A stretch of 64,000 nucleotides of DNA, taken from the NCBI RefSeq assembly GCF_025398315.1, contig NZ_JAODOQ010000001.1, positions 3,286,001 through 3,350,000 on the forward strand. Direction: 5' to 3'. How positions within the stretch are numbered: position 1 is the stretch's first letter; each line of letters opens with the position of its first letter. Source of the DNA: Shewanella phaeophyticola. GTDB lineage: Bacteria; Pseudomonadota; Gammaproteobacteria; Enterobacterales; Shewanellaceae. The notes below the pieces were generated by a model. It did no database searches and was not told the DNA's origin. It saw nothing but the letters and a program-made list of their open reading frames with translations. Both the position numbers and the translations under genes were made by a program. Shown in pieces: positions 9,773-20,365 of this stretch.

Positions 9773-10575
9773 ACAAGCGTATCAATTAACAGCTGTTGTA
9801 ATTGCTGTGCTTTATCTAGGCTTGCATCATGACCACAGTCTTCCAGTTTGTGTAACTGAGTGCGATAAAACAGTGCTAATTGCTCACTGCATTTAGGATG
9901 AGCGAGTTTGTCTTGATTACTCACCACCACCACAACCCGTACCCCAGTTAATTTAGGACACTGAAAACGCGCCGAGGCATAGAGTTGGCGTAAGCCATTA
10001 CCAAAAGAGGTGTGACATTGCTGGCGCAGTTTGCTCCAGGCTGTAATCACTTGAGGATGTATTGCTAACTGTTGACTGGTAAACCTTAACACTGTGGCCT
10101 CTAACCAGTGATACGGTTTTGGGGGTTGACTGCCCGATACACGGTTTTGTATCGCATTGGTCAATACCTTTACTACCGCGGCCAGTAATCCCACCACTTG
10201 AAAACGGTGATACCAAGGCGATAAGTTTGCCGCGCTACTGTTAATCAGTACAACCTGCTTAATTCGCTCAGGACATTGAGCCGCCAAGGTTAAAACTAAC
10301 ATGCCGCCCATCGACAACCCCACCAGTAGCAATGGCGAATGCTCTAAAGGCTTATGTTGGGCGATTAAGGCGGCGTCTATTTGTTGCCAAACTGCCGCGC
10401 AGTAATCTTGCAGCGCCATCGGGCTCTTTTGTCCGGCCAAAGTGCCATTGCCGGGTAAATCAACACATATCACATTAAACAAGGGTGGGACTGTTCGCTG
10501 GCTCAATCGCTCATCAAATCCATACCAATGGCGACTGTCACGCATAAGCCCTCTTAATAACACGATGGTAGTCAT
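9769..10575 (-). CDS. Alpha/beta-fold hydrolase
   Basis: 268 residues. The nucleophile elbow is GLSMGG (Ser near residue 98), an oxyanion-side segment VLLRGLMRDSRHW lies near the start, and a late GHDA supplies the probable catalytic His, all typical of cytoplasmic alpha/beta hydrolases (esterase or lactonase type). It begins 3 bp after the stop of the M14 peptidase gene, so the two are almost certainly one operon, hinting that it acts on peptide or amide products. Substrate unknown. Confidence 0.82.
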   Translation of the reverse strand: MTTIVLLRGLMRDSRHWYGFDERLSQRTVPPLFNVICVDLPGNGTLAGQKSPMALQDYCAAVWQQIDAALIAQHKPLEHSPLLLVGLSMGGMLVLTLAAQCPERIKQVVLINSSAANLSPWYHRFQVVGLLAAVVKVLTNAIQNRVSGSQPPKPYHWLEATVLRFTSQQLAIHPQVITAWSKLRQQCHTSFGNGLRQLYASARFQCPKLTGVRVVVVVSNQDKLAHPKCSEQLALFYRTQLHKLEDCGHDASLDKAQQLQQLLIDTLV

Positions 10576-10578
10576 GAT

Positions 10579-11598
10579 TTAGCCTTTTTTAGACCAAAAA
10601 CGATTAGCTTGTTGCGTCAAGTGTATCAACTGTGCGGGCGTTGTCTGCTCAATAATTTGAGCGTAAGCGGCATCAATCAAAAACTGCATTAATACAACAT
10701 GGCGACGTAAAATACGCTGATGGCGATGGGATTGCTGTGGATTAAAATAACCTGGAAAGTTAAACAGTTGACGCGGATTTTTACGAACCCATGCCCAAGA
10801 GCCCATTTCTAAAGTGAGCGGAATTAACGGTTTTTCACTCGAGTTAGTGGCCACTAAATAGTCCCAAATATCACCATGAGTGCGATAAAATTGGCTTTGC
10901 GGCGCTAAACGATAATGCCCATGATGAGGATAGCCTGACTCAAACAACTGCATTAATCGATATATGTAGCCCATGCCCTCAAATGGTTGGCGTGTATGCG
11001 CATGGGGAAACCACACATGGTCTAACAAGCCAAAACCAGAATGGGCATCAAGTGCAATCACGCTGCTACTTTGATGCTGTAGTTGTTTGACGTAGTTAAC
11101 AAGTACTTCGGTTTCAAGTTCCATCCCTGCTTTGCCTCGATACCAGGGCAATTTTGGCGATATGCGTTGCCCACCGACTAAAAATGTCACGTCCTCGTCA
11201 GAGTCAATCGGCGCATTACGCATTAAATCAACATTATTACCGTTGCCACGGCTGCCACGTAAAAAACCCACCGGATTCGCCACTGGCACAAACGCTAAGC
11301 GCACATGTTGCAACAATTGCTGTAAATGCGTGTCCCAAGGGAGTCGATTTAATAAGCTGGTTAAAAATGCCAACACCACTTGAGCACCAATACGCTCTAC
11401 ACCGTGAACGCCCCCCACAAATAACACTGTAGGACACATTTGTTGTTGCTGGCCAAGCTCAATGGCTGTTACCGATAACTTTTCACCTCGATAATATAAA
11501 TCGGCTAAAGATTGATGCCTAAACAGGTGCTGATGCTGGGCGATTAACCGCTTTAACGTATCTATTTCGAAACAATGTTCAAATGAAAACTGGCCCAT
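10579..11598 (-). CDS. M14-family zinc carboxypeptidase-like protein
   Basis: 339 residues, no signal peptide. HGVERIG provides the HxxE zinc ligands, NPVGFLRGSRGNGNNVD the substrate-binding Asn/Arg stretch, DAHSG the third zinc ligand and TLEMGSW the probable catalytic Glu. These are hallmarks of M14 metallocarboxypeptidases; the N-terminal layout suggests a cytoplasmic DUF2817-like or peptide-trimming subgroup. First gene of a two-gene operon with the hydrolase 3 bp downstream. Substrate not predictable. Confidence 0.82.
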   Translation of the reverse strand: MGQFSFEHCFEIDTLKRLIAQHQHLFRHQSLADLYYRGEKLSVTAIELGQQQQMCPTVLFVGGVHGVERIGAQVVLAFLTSLLNRLPWDTHLQQLLQHVRLAFVPVANPVGFLRGSRGNGNNVDLMRNAPIDSDEDVTFLVGGQRISPKLPWYRGKAGMELETEVLVNYVKQLQHQSSSVIALDAHSGFGLLDHVWFPHAHTRQPFEGMGYIYRLMQLFESGYPHHGHYRLAPQSQFYRTHGDIWDYLVATNSSEKPLIPLTLEMGSWAWVRKNPRQLFNFPGYFNPQQSHRHQRILRRHVVLMQFLIDAAYAQIIEQTTPAQLIHLTQQANRFWSKKG

Positions 11599-11843
11599 TC
11601 ACTCTCATTCGTTGGCGACATAATCTTGATAAGTTAACTCGCCAATAAGACAGCTTAATGACATTAGCATAAGCTTGTTTTGCCCCAGCTAAACAACTGA
11701 GTTACATCATTTACAAAAATAGAACAAAACAATATAGATCAAATAATTACAAAACAGCAGGTCTTTATCGATCGAGCTCACATCACTCATCACACTCACT
11801 ATTTATCATATATCGAGTTCCAATCATCTACAGGATTGTTTAC

Positions 11844-13057
11844 ATGAGCACAATAGAATCGATCACCTTAATGCTGGCACTGGTTTATAGCACTAGCTTG
11901 CTTTATTGGAGCGGCAAAAAATGGGGCGCTCTGGTCAGCGGAACACTATTAGTTGGCGCTACCCTTGCGAGTTTTTTTGGCCTTTATTATTAATCTTATT
12001 AGTTTCAGTTTTGGTTGTCACCGCTGTGGGGCAATACCGACCAGCCTTTGCAACAGCCGAAGGTAGGCCCAATACTATTAGAGAGTTCAGCCAACATTTT
12101 TTTGCGCTTTCAATGTTGTTAGTGGGTGTACAGTACGCAATTAATGCCGGACTATTGTACGCAGGTGAAACACCCTGGTTAATGCGACCCGATGTGGGTG
12201 ATGCCTTTTTACCTATTGCAGGCGGCATTGAACTAAAAGCCATTTTAACCTTAGGATTGTGGGATCAAAACCACCCTGCTGCCGTGGTGATGTTGTGTGT
12301 GGTATTACTTACTGGTGTGCTGTGTAAGCGTGCATTTTGCGGTTGGGCATGCCCATTAGGATTAGCAGGAGAGTATCTTTATAAACTCAGAAAACGCTTT
12401 ATTAAGGCAGAGCTATTACCACCAGCATGGTTAGATTGGCCATTAAGAATGCTTAAATACCTGTTATTAGTCGCGTTGTTTGCTTTGGTTATTTCAATGC
12501 CTTCAAACAGTATTCCACATTATTTATCAGGTAATTATCACAAAGTCGCCGACCTCAAAATGGCTGCATTTTTCCTTATGCCATCAATGGTGGCATTAAT
12601 CTGCTTTGGGATGATTTTTATGTTAGCCGCCTGGCGCCGTCAGGGATTTTGTCGTTATATTTGCCCATATGGTGCACTACTTGGTTTAGTGAGCTTTTTA
12701 AGCCCGTTTAAAATTCGTCGTGACAGCCAACATTGTTTAATTGAAACAAAAGGCATGAAATGCGACAAATGCACTCGAGCCTGTCCGGCTAATATTTCGG
12801 TGCATACTCAAAAAGATATTCGCTCAGATGAATGCCAGGCTTGTATGCGTTGCGTATCAGCTTGCCCTAAAAAAGAGGCATTACAACTTAGTACTCGCAA
12901 CGGTATCAACCTGTCTACTAGAGGGGTATTAATTATATTACTGACGGTGATGTTTATGGTGCCGTTATTTGCTTACGTGGGTGGATACTGGCACAGCCAA
13001 ACACCTGATAACATCAAAATGGAGCTTATTCAAAAACTCGACCGTATCGGGCATTAG
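11844..13057 (+). CDS. Membrane polyferredoxin, NapH/CcoG-like 4Fe-4S protein (apparent frameshift)
   Basis: The 3' frame encodes several membrane helices and four cysteine groups: CKRAFCGWACPLG, CRYICPYG, CDKCTRACP and CQACMRCVSACP. The last two are classic 2x[4Fe-4S] ferredoxin motifs; the family passes electrons from quinol or ferredoxin to periplasmic or membrane partners. The ATG at 11844, with AGGA upstream, opens a 49-codon frame (two hydrophobic segments) stopping at 11993. Restoring one T in the seven-T run at 11973-11979 joins it smoothly to FFWPLLLILLVS, giving about 404 residues. I treat it as one gene; the alternative is a 49-residue membrane peptide overlapping a gene that starts inside it. 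Isolated gene ending at a strong terminator. Confidence 0.75.
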
Positions 13058-13098
13058 CATCCAAGGCATTTTCAACAACGCTCACTAAAGAGACAACA

Positions 13099-13125
13099 AA
13101 AAGGGCTGCAAATTGCAGCCCTTTT
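13099..13125. terminator. Bidirectional terminator between polyferredoxin and cstA
   Basis: Perfect 12-bp stem AAAAGGGCTGCA / TGCAGCCCTTTT with a 3-nt loop. Flanking A and T runs make it work on both strands for the convergent genes. Confidence 0.85.
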
Positions 13126-13144
13126 ATATCAATCGTTTAAACGA

Positions 13145-14613
13145 TTATGCAGCGGGTGCCACTTTACGTTTGTTATGTGCAATCAACAAACCAATAAAGG
13201 CGATCACACCAACAGCGATACCAACAGGCTGACTTAACTCTTGTGGTAAGCCAAAACCAATACCGGCGGTCATAATGTACGACACGGTTACACAGGTACC
13301 AATAATCGCTGGAATACTCACAATCCAATGAATGGTGCCACGGTCAAACAGGTACTTAGTCGCTAACCACAATACGCTGGTAGACAACAACATGTTTGAG
13401 AACGCGAAGTAACGCCAGATAAGCGTAAAGTCAATTTTCGTCATAAAGTATGCAATGATCAATACTGGCACTGCCACTAATAAACGGTTAGAGATACTTT
13501 GTGGGATCTTAAACGCATCAATGATGGTAAGACGAAGCGATCTAAACGCTGTATCACCCGAGGTAATTGGGAATACGGCTACAGCAATAATCGCCATAAT
13601 ACCACCCGCAACACCTAAGTACGTGGTTGCCACTTGGTTTACAACCATACCAGAGCCGCCCTGCGCAAGAATTTCCTTCAGCTCAACATAACCACCAGGG
13701 AACGCAGCAATACCCGCTGTTGCCCATACACATGCCACAATACCTTCAGCAACCATTGCGCCGTAATATACAGGGCGTACGTATTTTTCGTTGGTTAAAC
13801 AACGCGCCATAATCGGGGCTTGTGTTGAATGGAAACCACTAATCGCACCACAGGTAATGGTCACAAATAATAATGGCCATACTGGTAATCCATCAGGATT
13901 AGGCTCTAACAAGTCATTGTTGTAATGGCTATGGTCAAAGTAAGCAAAAATATCGCCAAATTCTGGTAACTGAGGGGCGTTAATCAATAATGCCACGGCA
14001 ATTGAAGTAGTCATCACGATCATTAAAGCACCAAAGAATGGGTAAAGCTTAGTGATGATTTTGTCAATTGGCAGTAATGTCGCGAAGAAGTAATAACATA
14101 AAATCGCGACTACCCAGAAGGTGTTGTTAGCAAAAATAGTGTCTTTAAAATAATCTAGGTTACTTAAAAGGCCTGCTGGACTCATAATGAATACGACACC
14201 AACAAAAAACAGCAGCATTGCGGTAAACAACAACATGGCGGCTTTGAAGTAGATGTTAAAATAATGGCCTGCGATTTCAGGTAAGCTTTTACCGTCTTCT
14301 TTGATACTCATCACCCCAGAGAAGTAATCGTGTACCGCACCACCTAAAATGTTACCCAATACAATCCACACTAATGCGATTGGGTAGTATAATGCACCTA
14401 AAATAGGACTAAAAATGGGTCTACACCTGCCACGTTTAAAAATTGGATTAAAAACGCTTTTACAGGATGAACAGGTACATAATCCACACCGTCATCAAAA
14501 CGCTTTTGTGGCGTGGGTAAGTTAGGATCAATACCAGCTTGTTTCTCAACAAACGGACTGTAGAGCTTGTATGCGAGCACTAAAAGCGCGATACAAATGA
14601 GGAAAATTAACAT
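13145..14613 (-). CDS. cstA: CstA-family transporter (frameshifted)
   Basis: Two frames make one protein of about 489 residues. The first 71 residues (MLIFLICIALLVLAYKLY ... FLNVAGVDP) end at a stop near 14398; the rest resumes as GALYYPIALVWIVLGNILGGAVHDYFSG. Restoring one C in a CC run (about 14404) gives the family string DPIFSPILGALYYP. CstA proteins are inner-membrane transporters of peptides or pyruvate induced in carbon starvation; this length matches the short form rather than the roughly 700-residue E. coli CstA. Many helices are evident. The single-base homopolymer lesion in a conserved gene points to sequence error. Confidence 0.85.
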
Positions 14614-14792
14614 TATTTTGTCATCCCATTAACGATTGAATATATTCAATGCTGAGTTTGTTGCAGTTACTGGTGTAGGTCAAGCCGCAGAGCATTATAC
14701 TAAAGTAGGGGTTGCTAACTAAAAAGTCTTATCATTCTTAATGCTTTTTATATTTTTATACATTTTAATTAATGACTTAGTTCGTTATTGCT

Positions 14793-14829
14793 AAAAAAGC
14801 CAACTCGTTGTTTACAAGTTGGCTTTTTT
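14793..14829. terminator. Bidirectional intrinsic terminator
   Basis: Perfect 13-bp stem AAAAAAGCCAACT / AGTTGGCTTTTTT around an 11-nt loop, just past the 3' end of the acylase gene. Confidence 0.8.
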
Positions 14830-14841
14830 TCATTGGGGCGA

Positions 14842-17422
14842 TTAATCTCGTTGATAACTCAGCTCGGTGGTCGATTCAAGCGATGCTTGAATGTCTGCTT
14901 CGGTAAACAACAATGGCCGAAGTTGTTTTTGAGTCGAGTAAAACTCACTTTGATCGTTAAAGCTTGGACTTAATGCATTACTTGATTGCGAGTAAGTCAA
15001 TATGCCCTTCGCAACCGATTGCACCATCGGTAAAGCTCACCGTCATCATCCAACTTGAACCATAGCGAATTTGATAACCTTGCGCGGTTAACCCCGACGA
15101 AGCCGCCTTACCTGATAATACATCCATAACAGCGGCATAACTATGCTGAGGAATTAATGTATCGTCGCCCGACAAGCTGGTCGAAAACACATTAAAGCCG
15201 CCTTCGGCATTATGGCTGCCCGGCCAAGGTAATTTAACCCCTGATGCGCTGCCATCTGGTAGCGACTTTTCAACAAACTGAACTTCACCAAGGCTTGCAT
15301 CAACACTAAAACCTGCGGTTTCTAGGTTAAGGGCTGCATGAGCTAATGCAACGAGCGCACTACCATCGCTGGCAAGTGTGTTGGGTGTAGAGGCTGCATT
15401 AGTGTAATCAAATACTTGAGTCAACATGGTGTCTTGATTAAATTGATGCGCAAACTCGCGAATTAACGCCCCGCCGACACTGTCGTTATCTTGTTTACCA
15501 TTCCACGCAGTTAGCGCAGCACAAGATGCACTAAGATCTTTAGACAAGGTTGCACTTACGACCACGGGAGTATCACCTTGTTCTGCACATTGCGTCAGTA
15601 AATCAGTTAATACTAACTCGGCTAAATAGGCACGATTAGACAATAAAGCGCTCTCTAACTCGTCGACAGAAAACTTGCCGTCATCGCCTGCCGCATCTTC
15701 CATTAAGGTTAACCCCATACGAGTACGCAACGACAATTGGCCCCGTTCTGGTCCATACATGGGTGAGTAGTTCTCTAATGGCTGGGCTAAGTTAGTAGAC
15801 CAAAAAGAGTTGTTGGAGTTTTGCACAAAGTCAGTTCGCTCAAGCTTTGGTGCGCGCTCGTATGGCATAGGTTCGCTAAAACTGAACGTTGAAGTGTTAC
15901 CCGGCAATATAGTAAATCCAGCTTGGGCTTTCGCCGCGATAATATCTGGGGTGGTTTTAAGGATACCAATAACAAAATCAGAAAAACCCGGTACCGTTGA
16001 ATCATCAATATAAAATGCATTACCTTCTTTGTCGGCATACATGGTGTTATTAAAAATCACTCCATCGTAATTTTTAAAGGCTTGCTGAAACTCATCAAGA
16101 TTGCTGGCACGGTTCATGGCTAACCAATGGTCAAGCGGATCTTTATTGGCCATATTGGCATCTTGGATCATAAAGGCTTGGCCGTCATCCCAGCCAAAAG
16201 GAGCTAAGATTGGTGGCGCTTCAACCATTGAGCCTTTGGCGGTGGTGTATATGTCTTTCTCAGCAACCAGCATTCCCGCGGAGCCAGCATTCACTAATAC
16301 CGAAACGGTTTCTTTAGTGATTGGCATGGCTTCGCCGTCGAACATATATTGCAATCTGTCGCCAGCCATCAGCTCAAGGTTGTACATCACAAAATGTTCA
16401 GCGGTTGAAAAGGTATGTGTCCAGGCGACATCGTTATTAAAACCAATATTGACTAGACCAGGCATACCCACTAGCGATCCGCCCATTACATCAATTTGCC
16501 CTGGGATCGTTAAGTGCGACTGCCAAAAACGTAAATTACCAGTATGCGGAAAATGTGGATTACCCAATACCATACCTTTACCATTCTCGGTTTTATCTTT
16601 GCCTAGGCCCCAGCCATTTGAACCTAAGTCACGTGGGTTGGTATCTGGTGTAGTGATATTTGCCGCTCGAGCAATGAGTTTGCGGTTCATGTCGCTAACA
16701 AAGGCCGTTTGCACCGATGAACCCGCGGTCGACAATCCGCGGTAAGTATTCTTCGCCATCGCCAGGATTTGCATAAAAGATTAAATCTAAAAAGTTAGCA
16801 GCGCCCGGTAGCAGCGCGACCGAAAATAAATAGTTAGCTACATCAACCCCAGTGATGGGTTTAACCCAAGGTTGGCCGGCGCAAAAAGGCTCAGCGGTTT
16901 GTTCGCCAGCTTCAACGTCGGCTAAAAATTGATTGTAGCCGGCACTGAAACCTTCCATTAACGCGCGTGAATTATAACTAAACTGGGTGTATTGCGTTTC
17001 AGCAAGCTCTCTGATTTTTAATGCTTTGTAGGCAAAGTCAGAAATTAAATTGCCGTTATCTTCACTGGTGGGCAACCCCGTTGAAAAGTCGATTGAGGCA
17101 TGAGGTCAAAATACATTGAACGCTCTGAGTTGGCTTTGATAAAACCATCGGCTATCACACATAAGTTATCTTGCGCTTGAGCGTAACCGCTTCCAAAGCC
17201 CAGGCTTTCTAAGTTGTCCGCGGTAATATGTGGTACACCATATTCGGTGCGGCGGATCTGTGCCTTAAGCGCGCCATTTGGGGCAAAAGCTTGAAGAAGA
17301 GGTATGACTTCTGGTTCAGGTGTAGGTTGAGTGGTTTTACTAAAGTCGGTGTCATCGCCACAGCCGACAATAAAAGTCGTCGACACCACGCCCACCGCGA
17401 GCAGGAGTTTATTGAAATCCAT
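14842..17422 (-). pseudogene. Penicillin/AHL-acylase-family Ntn hydrolase lipoprotein, three frameshifts
   Basis: Four frame segments rebuild one protein of about 860 residues. It starts at ATG 17422 (AAGGA upstream) with a lipoprotein signal ending VGCG, then RRTEYGVPHITADNLESLGFGSGYAQAQ, the alpha-chain signature of the family. The beta-chain nucleophile is the Ser of GSNGWGLG, followed by LGNPHFPH. Family members are exported, self-cleaving amide hydrolases that deacylate beta-lactams, lipopeptides or acyl-homoserine lactones; the substrate here is not decidable. Breaks lie near 17103 (one G lost from GG; PHASIDFSTGLPTSED resumes in the next frame), 16700-16750 and 15010-15040. Three lesions fit decay or poor sequence. 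Confidence 0.8.
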
Positions 17423-17760
17423 TATTATTATCCTTGTTGTTACCCAAAATCTGGGTGAGGTATTTAATCCTTTATGCCTCAATCTATGTAATCTATACCG
17501 ATAACCCCAGCCATCGCAAAATGTGTAACATAAATACAACAAAGACATAGTTGATATTTAATCAATCAATCAAATGTCTGTCTACCTTTAATCATTTTAA
17601 TATGTTAGAAAGCTTTATTTAGACGTAAATAATCCCAAAAACACATTACATCTGCAGGCTCACAGGGTAGATTACTTGCTAAGTAAAAAGTATGATCAAT
17701 ATTGACTAAAGTTATTAACATTGCGCCACAGTTTACGCTCATCCATCCAGAGGTATTACA
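17423..17760. other. Divergent intergenic region, acylase / TonB receptor
   Basis: 338 bp with no convincing gene. It must hold promoters for both divergent genes. I saw no clear operator, Fur box or sigma-54 site. AGAGG at 17749-17753 serves as ribosome site for the TonB gene. Confidence 0.5.
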
Positions 17761-19822
17761 TTGAAGATTGACACAAAGCTGCTATTAATGATGCTCGTTT
17801 CACCTATTGCAATAGCAGAAGAGCCTCTTAGCGATTTAGACCTTGATCTAGACTCACTGATGGCAATGGATGTGCAAGTCACCTCAGCAATGAAACGTGC
17901 TCAATCAGCATTTGACACCGCCTCTTCAATCTATGTGTTAACTAAAGAGCAAATTACCCGCTCTGGTGCAACCTCAATCCCTGAAGCACTCAAAATGGTG
18001 CCAGGCCTCGCGGTTAGGCAGCTTGATAACAACCAATGGTGCCATTACATCACGCGGTGTCGCCTCTCGTTTTTCTGCCAAATTATTGGTGATGATTGAT
18101 GGCCAGAGCTTTTATACCCCTAAATTTGCTGCTGTATATTGGGAAACCTTAGATGTACCGCTTTACGACATTGAGCGAATTGAAGTGATACGCGGTCAAG
18201 GCGGTTTATTGTGGGGCAGCAACGCTAGCAATGGGGTAATTAACATCATCACCAAAAACAGTATCGATACCCGTGGTATCTATGCAGACTTAAGCAGTGG
18301 ATCGCAAATTAATCACGATGCTAACTTACGCTATGGTGGTGATATTGGTAATCAAGGTAGCTTTCGAGTTTATGGCCATGTTAAAGATGGTGACGAGTCA
18401 GACAAAGGGATTTCGCTCGAACCCGCCGATTATACTGAACAATATTCTCTAGGGGCACGATTTGACTTTACCCCTAACGATGAATGGTCAGGGCTAATCC
18501 AAGGTAATATTACTGAGTCGACTTTAGGACAAAACTTTCGTGGCGTGATTGACGAAACCAATCGCAATGTGTCTTTTTCTGGCCATTTAGACCGCACTGA
18601 CTCACGTATTATGGCGCGAATAGAAAACCGAATTTCAGACGATGCTAACCAAATGCTACAAACCTCATGGTTAAAGCAGTCTGGCAGCCAAACCTTTCTA
18701 CAAGAAGATTTTTCATCATTTGATATCGATTATCAAATGAACTTTTTGTATGGCGATCTTAAATTCGATTGGGGATTAAATTACCGCTATAACGATATTT
18801 CATTTGCCGAAAGCTCCTTTGTGCGCAGCGATGGTGGTTACAACACTTTAGAGCAATACGGCGCGTTAGTGCAGGCGCAATATACTATCATTGACAATGA
18901 ATTAGACATTATTCTTGGCGCCAAAGTTGAACATAACGATTTAACTGGCTGGGAAAACCAACCCCTAGCAAGGTTAGTCTGGAAGTTACAGCCAAACCAC
19001 GTGCTTTGGACATCAATATCTAAAAGCGTCCGCGTGCCATCGTTAATTGAATTTAACGACGACTTTACCATTGACGGCCAACGTGTAGAAGAAGTGTCGC
19101 CCATTACCACTGGCATTAACATGATAGACACTTATTACATCAGAACATACCTAAACGGTAATAACGATGTAAAGTCTGAAGAATCAATATCATACGAACT
19201 AGGCTATCGTTTGTCTCAAGGCAACTGGGGCGTAGATTTATCGGTTTATCACACTGAGGTGAGCGATGTATTAGCGGTTGAAGTAGATGCAAACTCAGAG
19301 CAGTTTTTGCCTATTTTCGCCTTATTACAACAAGGCGAAATAGAGCTGGCGATGCAAAGCCTAACCAGCACATCAATAAACTTTGACTTAGTCTCAAGTG
19401 CCGAGTTAGACACTAATGGTGGCGATATTGTTATCTCGTGGCAGCCCACCGATACCTTTAGCGCAGAATTAGGTTATAGCTACAACACGTTCGACTATGA
19501 CCTCGCCGACAACACCTTTGAAGCCATTGGGTATGATTCCACCAGCCGACAATTGTTTGCCAAGACAGATATTCAGTTATTTGAAGACCACCGTGTATTC
19601 GCCTCACTTAGAGTCGAAAACAGTGATGCATATGACACTGATAACTACACGGTATTAGACTTAACATGGCAATGGGCTTTTCACCCAAATTGGTCTGTAG
19701 CAATGATGGGGAAAAACTTATTTGCCGGTTCTCATATCGAATACCGTAATACTGGAGAAACTTTTACGATACCAAACTACATCGATGAAAGTGTAACCTT
19801 TAAATTAACAGCTAAGTTTTAA
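17761..19822 (+). CDS. TonB-dependent outer-membrane receptor of the YfiR/GGDEF operon (frameshifted)
   Basis: Starts at TTG 17761 behind AGAGG, with signal peptide MKIDTKLLLMMLVSPIAIA. The plug domain contains VQVTSAMKRAQSAFDTASSI and IERIEVIRGQGGLLWGSNA, the usual plug signature; a 22-strand barrel region ends in a terminal aromatic-type KLTAKF. A one-base insertion near 18040 breaks the frame between DNNQW and AITSRGVASRF; both sides read normally. Joined length is about 686 residues, usual for a receptor. YfiR follows after 14 bp and GGDEF-EAL after that, an arrangement suggesting the receptor feeds a periplasmic signal rather than only importing a ligand. Confidence 0.85.
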
Positions 19823-19836
19823 TAGAGCTGATACCC

Positions 19837-20361
19837 ATGATTAAAAAATGGCTTTTAGGTTTACTGATTTCACTTTGGCTTATTCCAAGCCAAAGCGTGC
19901 AGGCTATTGAAACCGAAAACGCATTAAAGGCAGGTTTTTTATTTAACTTTGCCCGTTATAGTGAATGGAGCCGCGCTCAAGACACCCAAACCGAGTTTGT
20001 ACTTTGCAGTCCAGATAAGCATTTTATCGATGTTGCTTCAGCGGTTTTAGCCAAAAGAATGGTTAATCATTTACCTATTCACAGTATAATCGTGAGCCTA
20101 ACAGAAACTGATTTAAGCCAATGCCAAGTCTTGTTTATCACCTCTGACACCCTCTCATTGTGGCAATCAGCAGAGTTAACACAACTAAACAACATCATGG
20201 TGGTAGGAGAAACAGAAGACTTTATCGAACAAGGCGGCCATATTCGGTTCTTTTTATCGAGTGGTAAAATTCGTTTTGAAGTGTCACCCACTAAACTCAC
20301 TCAAGCCAACATCAATATGAGCTCAAAAGTATTACGCCTTGGTAGAGTGGTAGATAATTAA
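19837..20361 (+). CDS. YfiR-family (DUF4154) periplasmic protein
   Basis: 174 residues with a signal peptide (cleavage near SVQA). The mature protein shows the family hallmarks [14 protein letters not shown] at the start and [27 protein letters not shown] at the end (given in part). In Pseudomonas YfiR holds the diguanylate cyclase YfiN inactive from the periplasm and releases it on redox or envelope stress. Here the gene lies 14 bp after a TonB receptor and 4 bp before a GGDEF-EAL membrane protein, so a like role towards the downstream protein is a strong inference. Two Cys residues in the mature region could form a disulphide. Confidence 0.85.
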   Translation: MIKKWLLGLLISLWLIPSQSVQAIETENALKAGFLFNFARYSEWSRAQDTQTEFVLCSPDKHFIDVASAVLAKRMVNHLPIHSIIVSLTETDLSQCQVLFITSDTLSLWQSAELTQLNNIMVVGETEDFIEQGGHIRFFLSSGKIRFEVSPTKLTQANINMSSKVLRLGRVVDN

Positions 20362-20365
20362 TCCT

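Noticed and set aside
11701..11760. FNR/CRP-like site before the polyferredoxin gene
   Set aside because: Only one half (ATCAA) fits; the other half lacks the TTGAT core.
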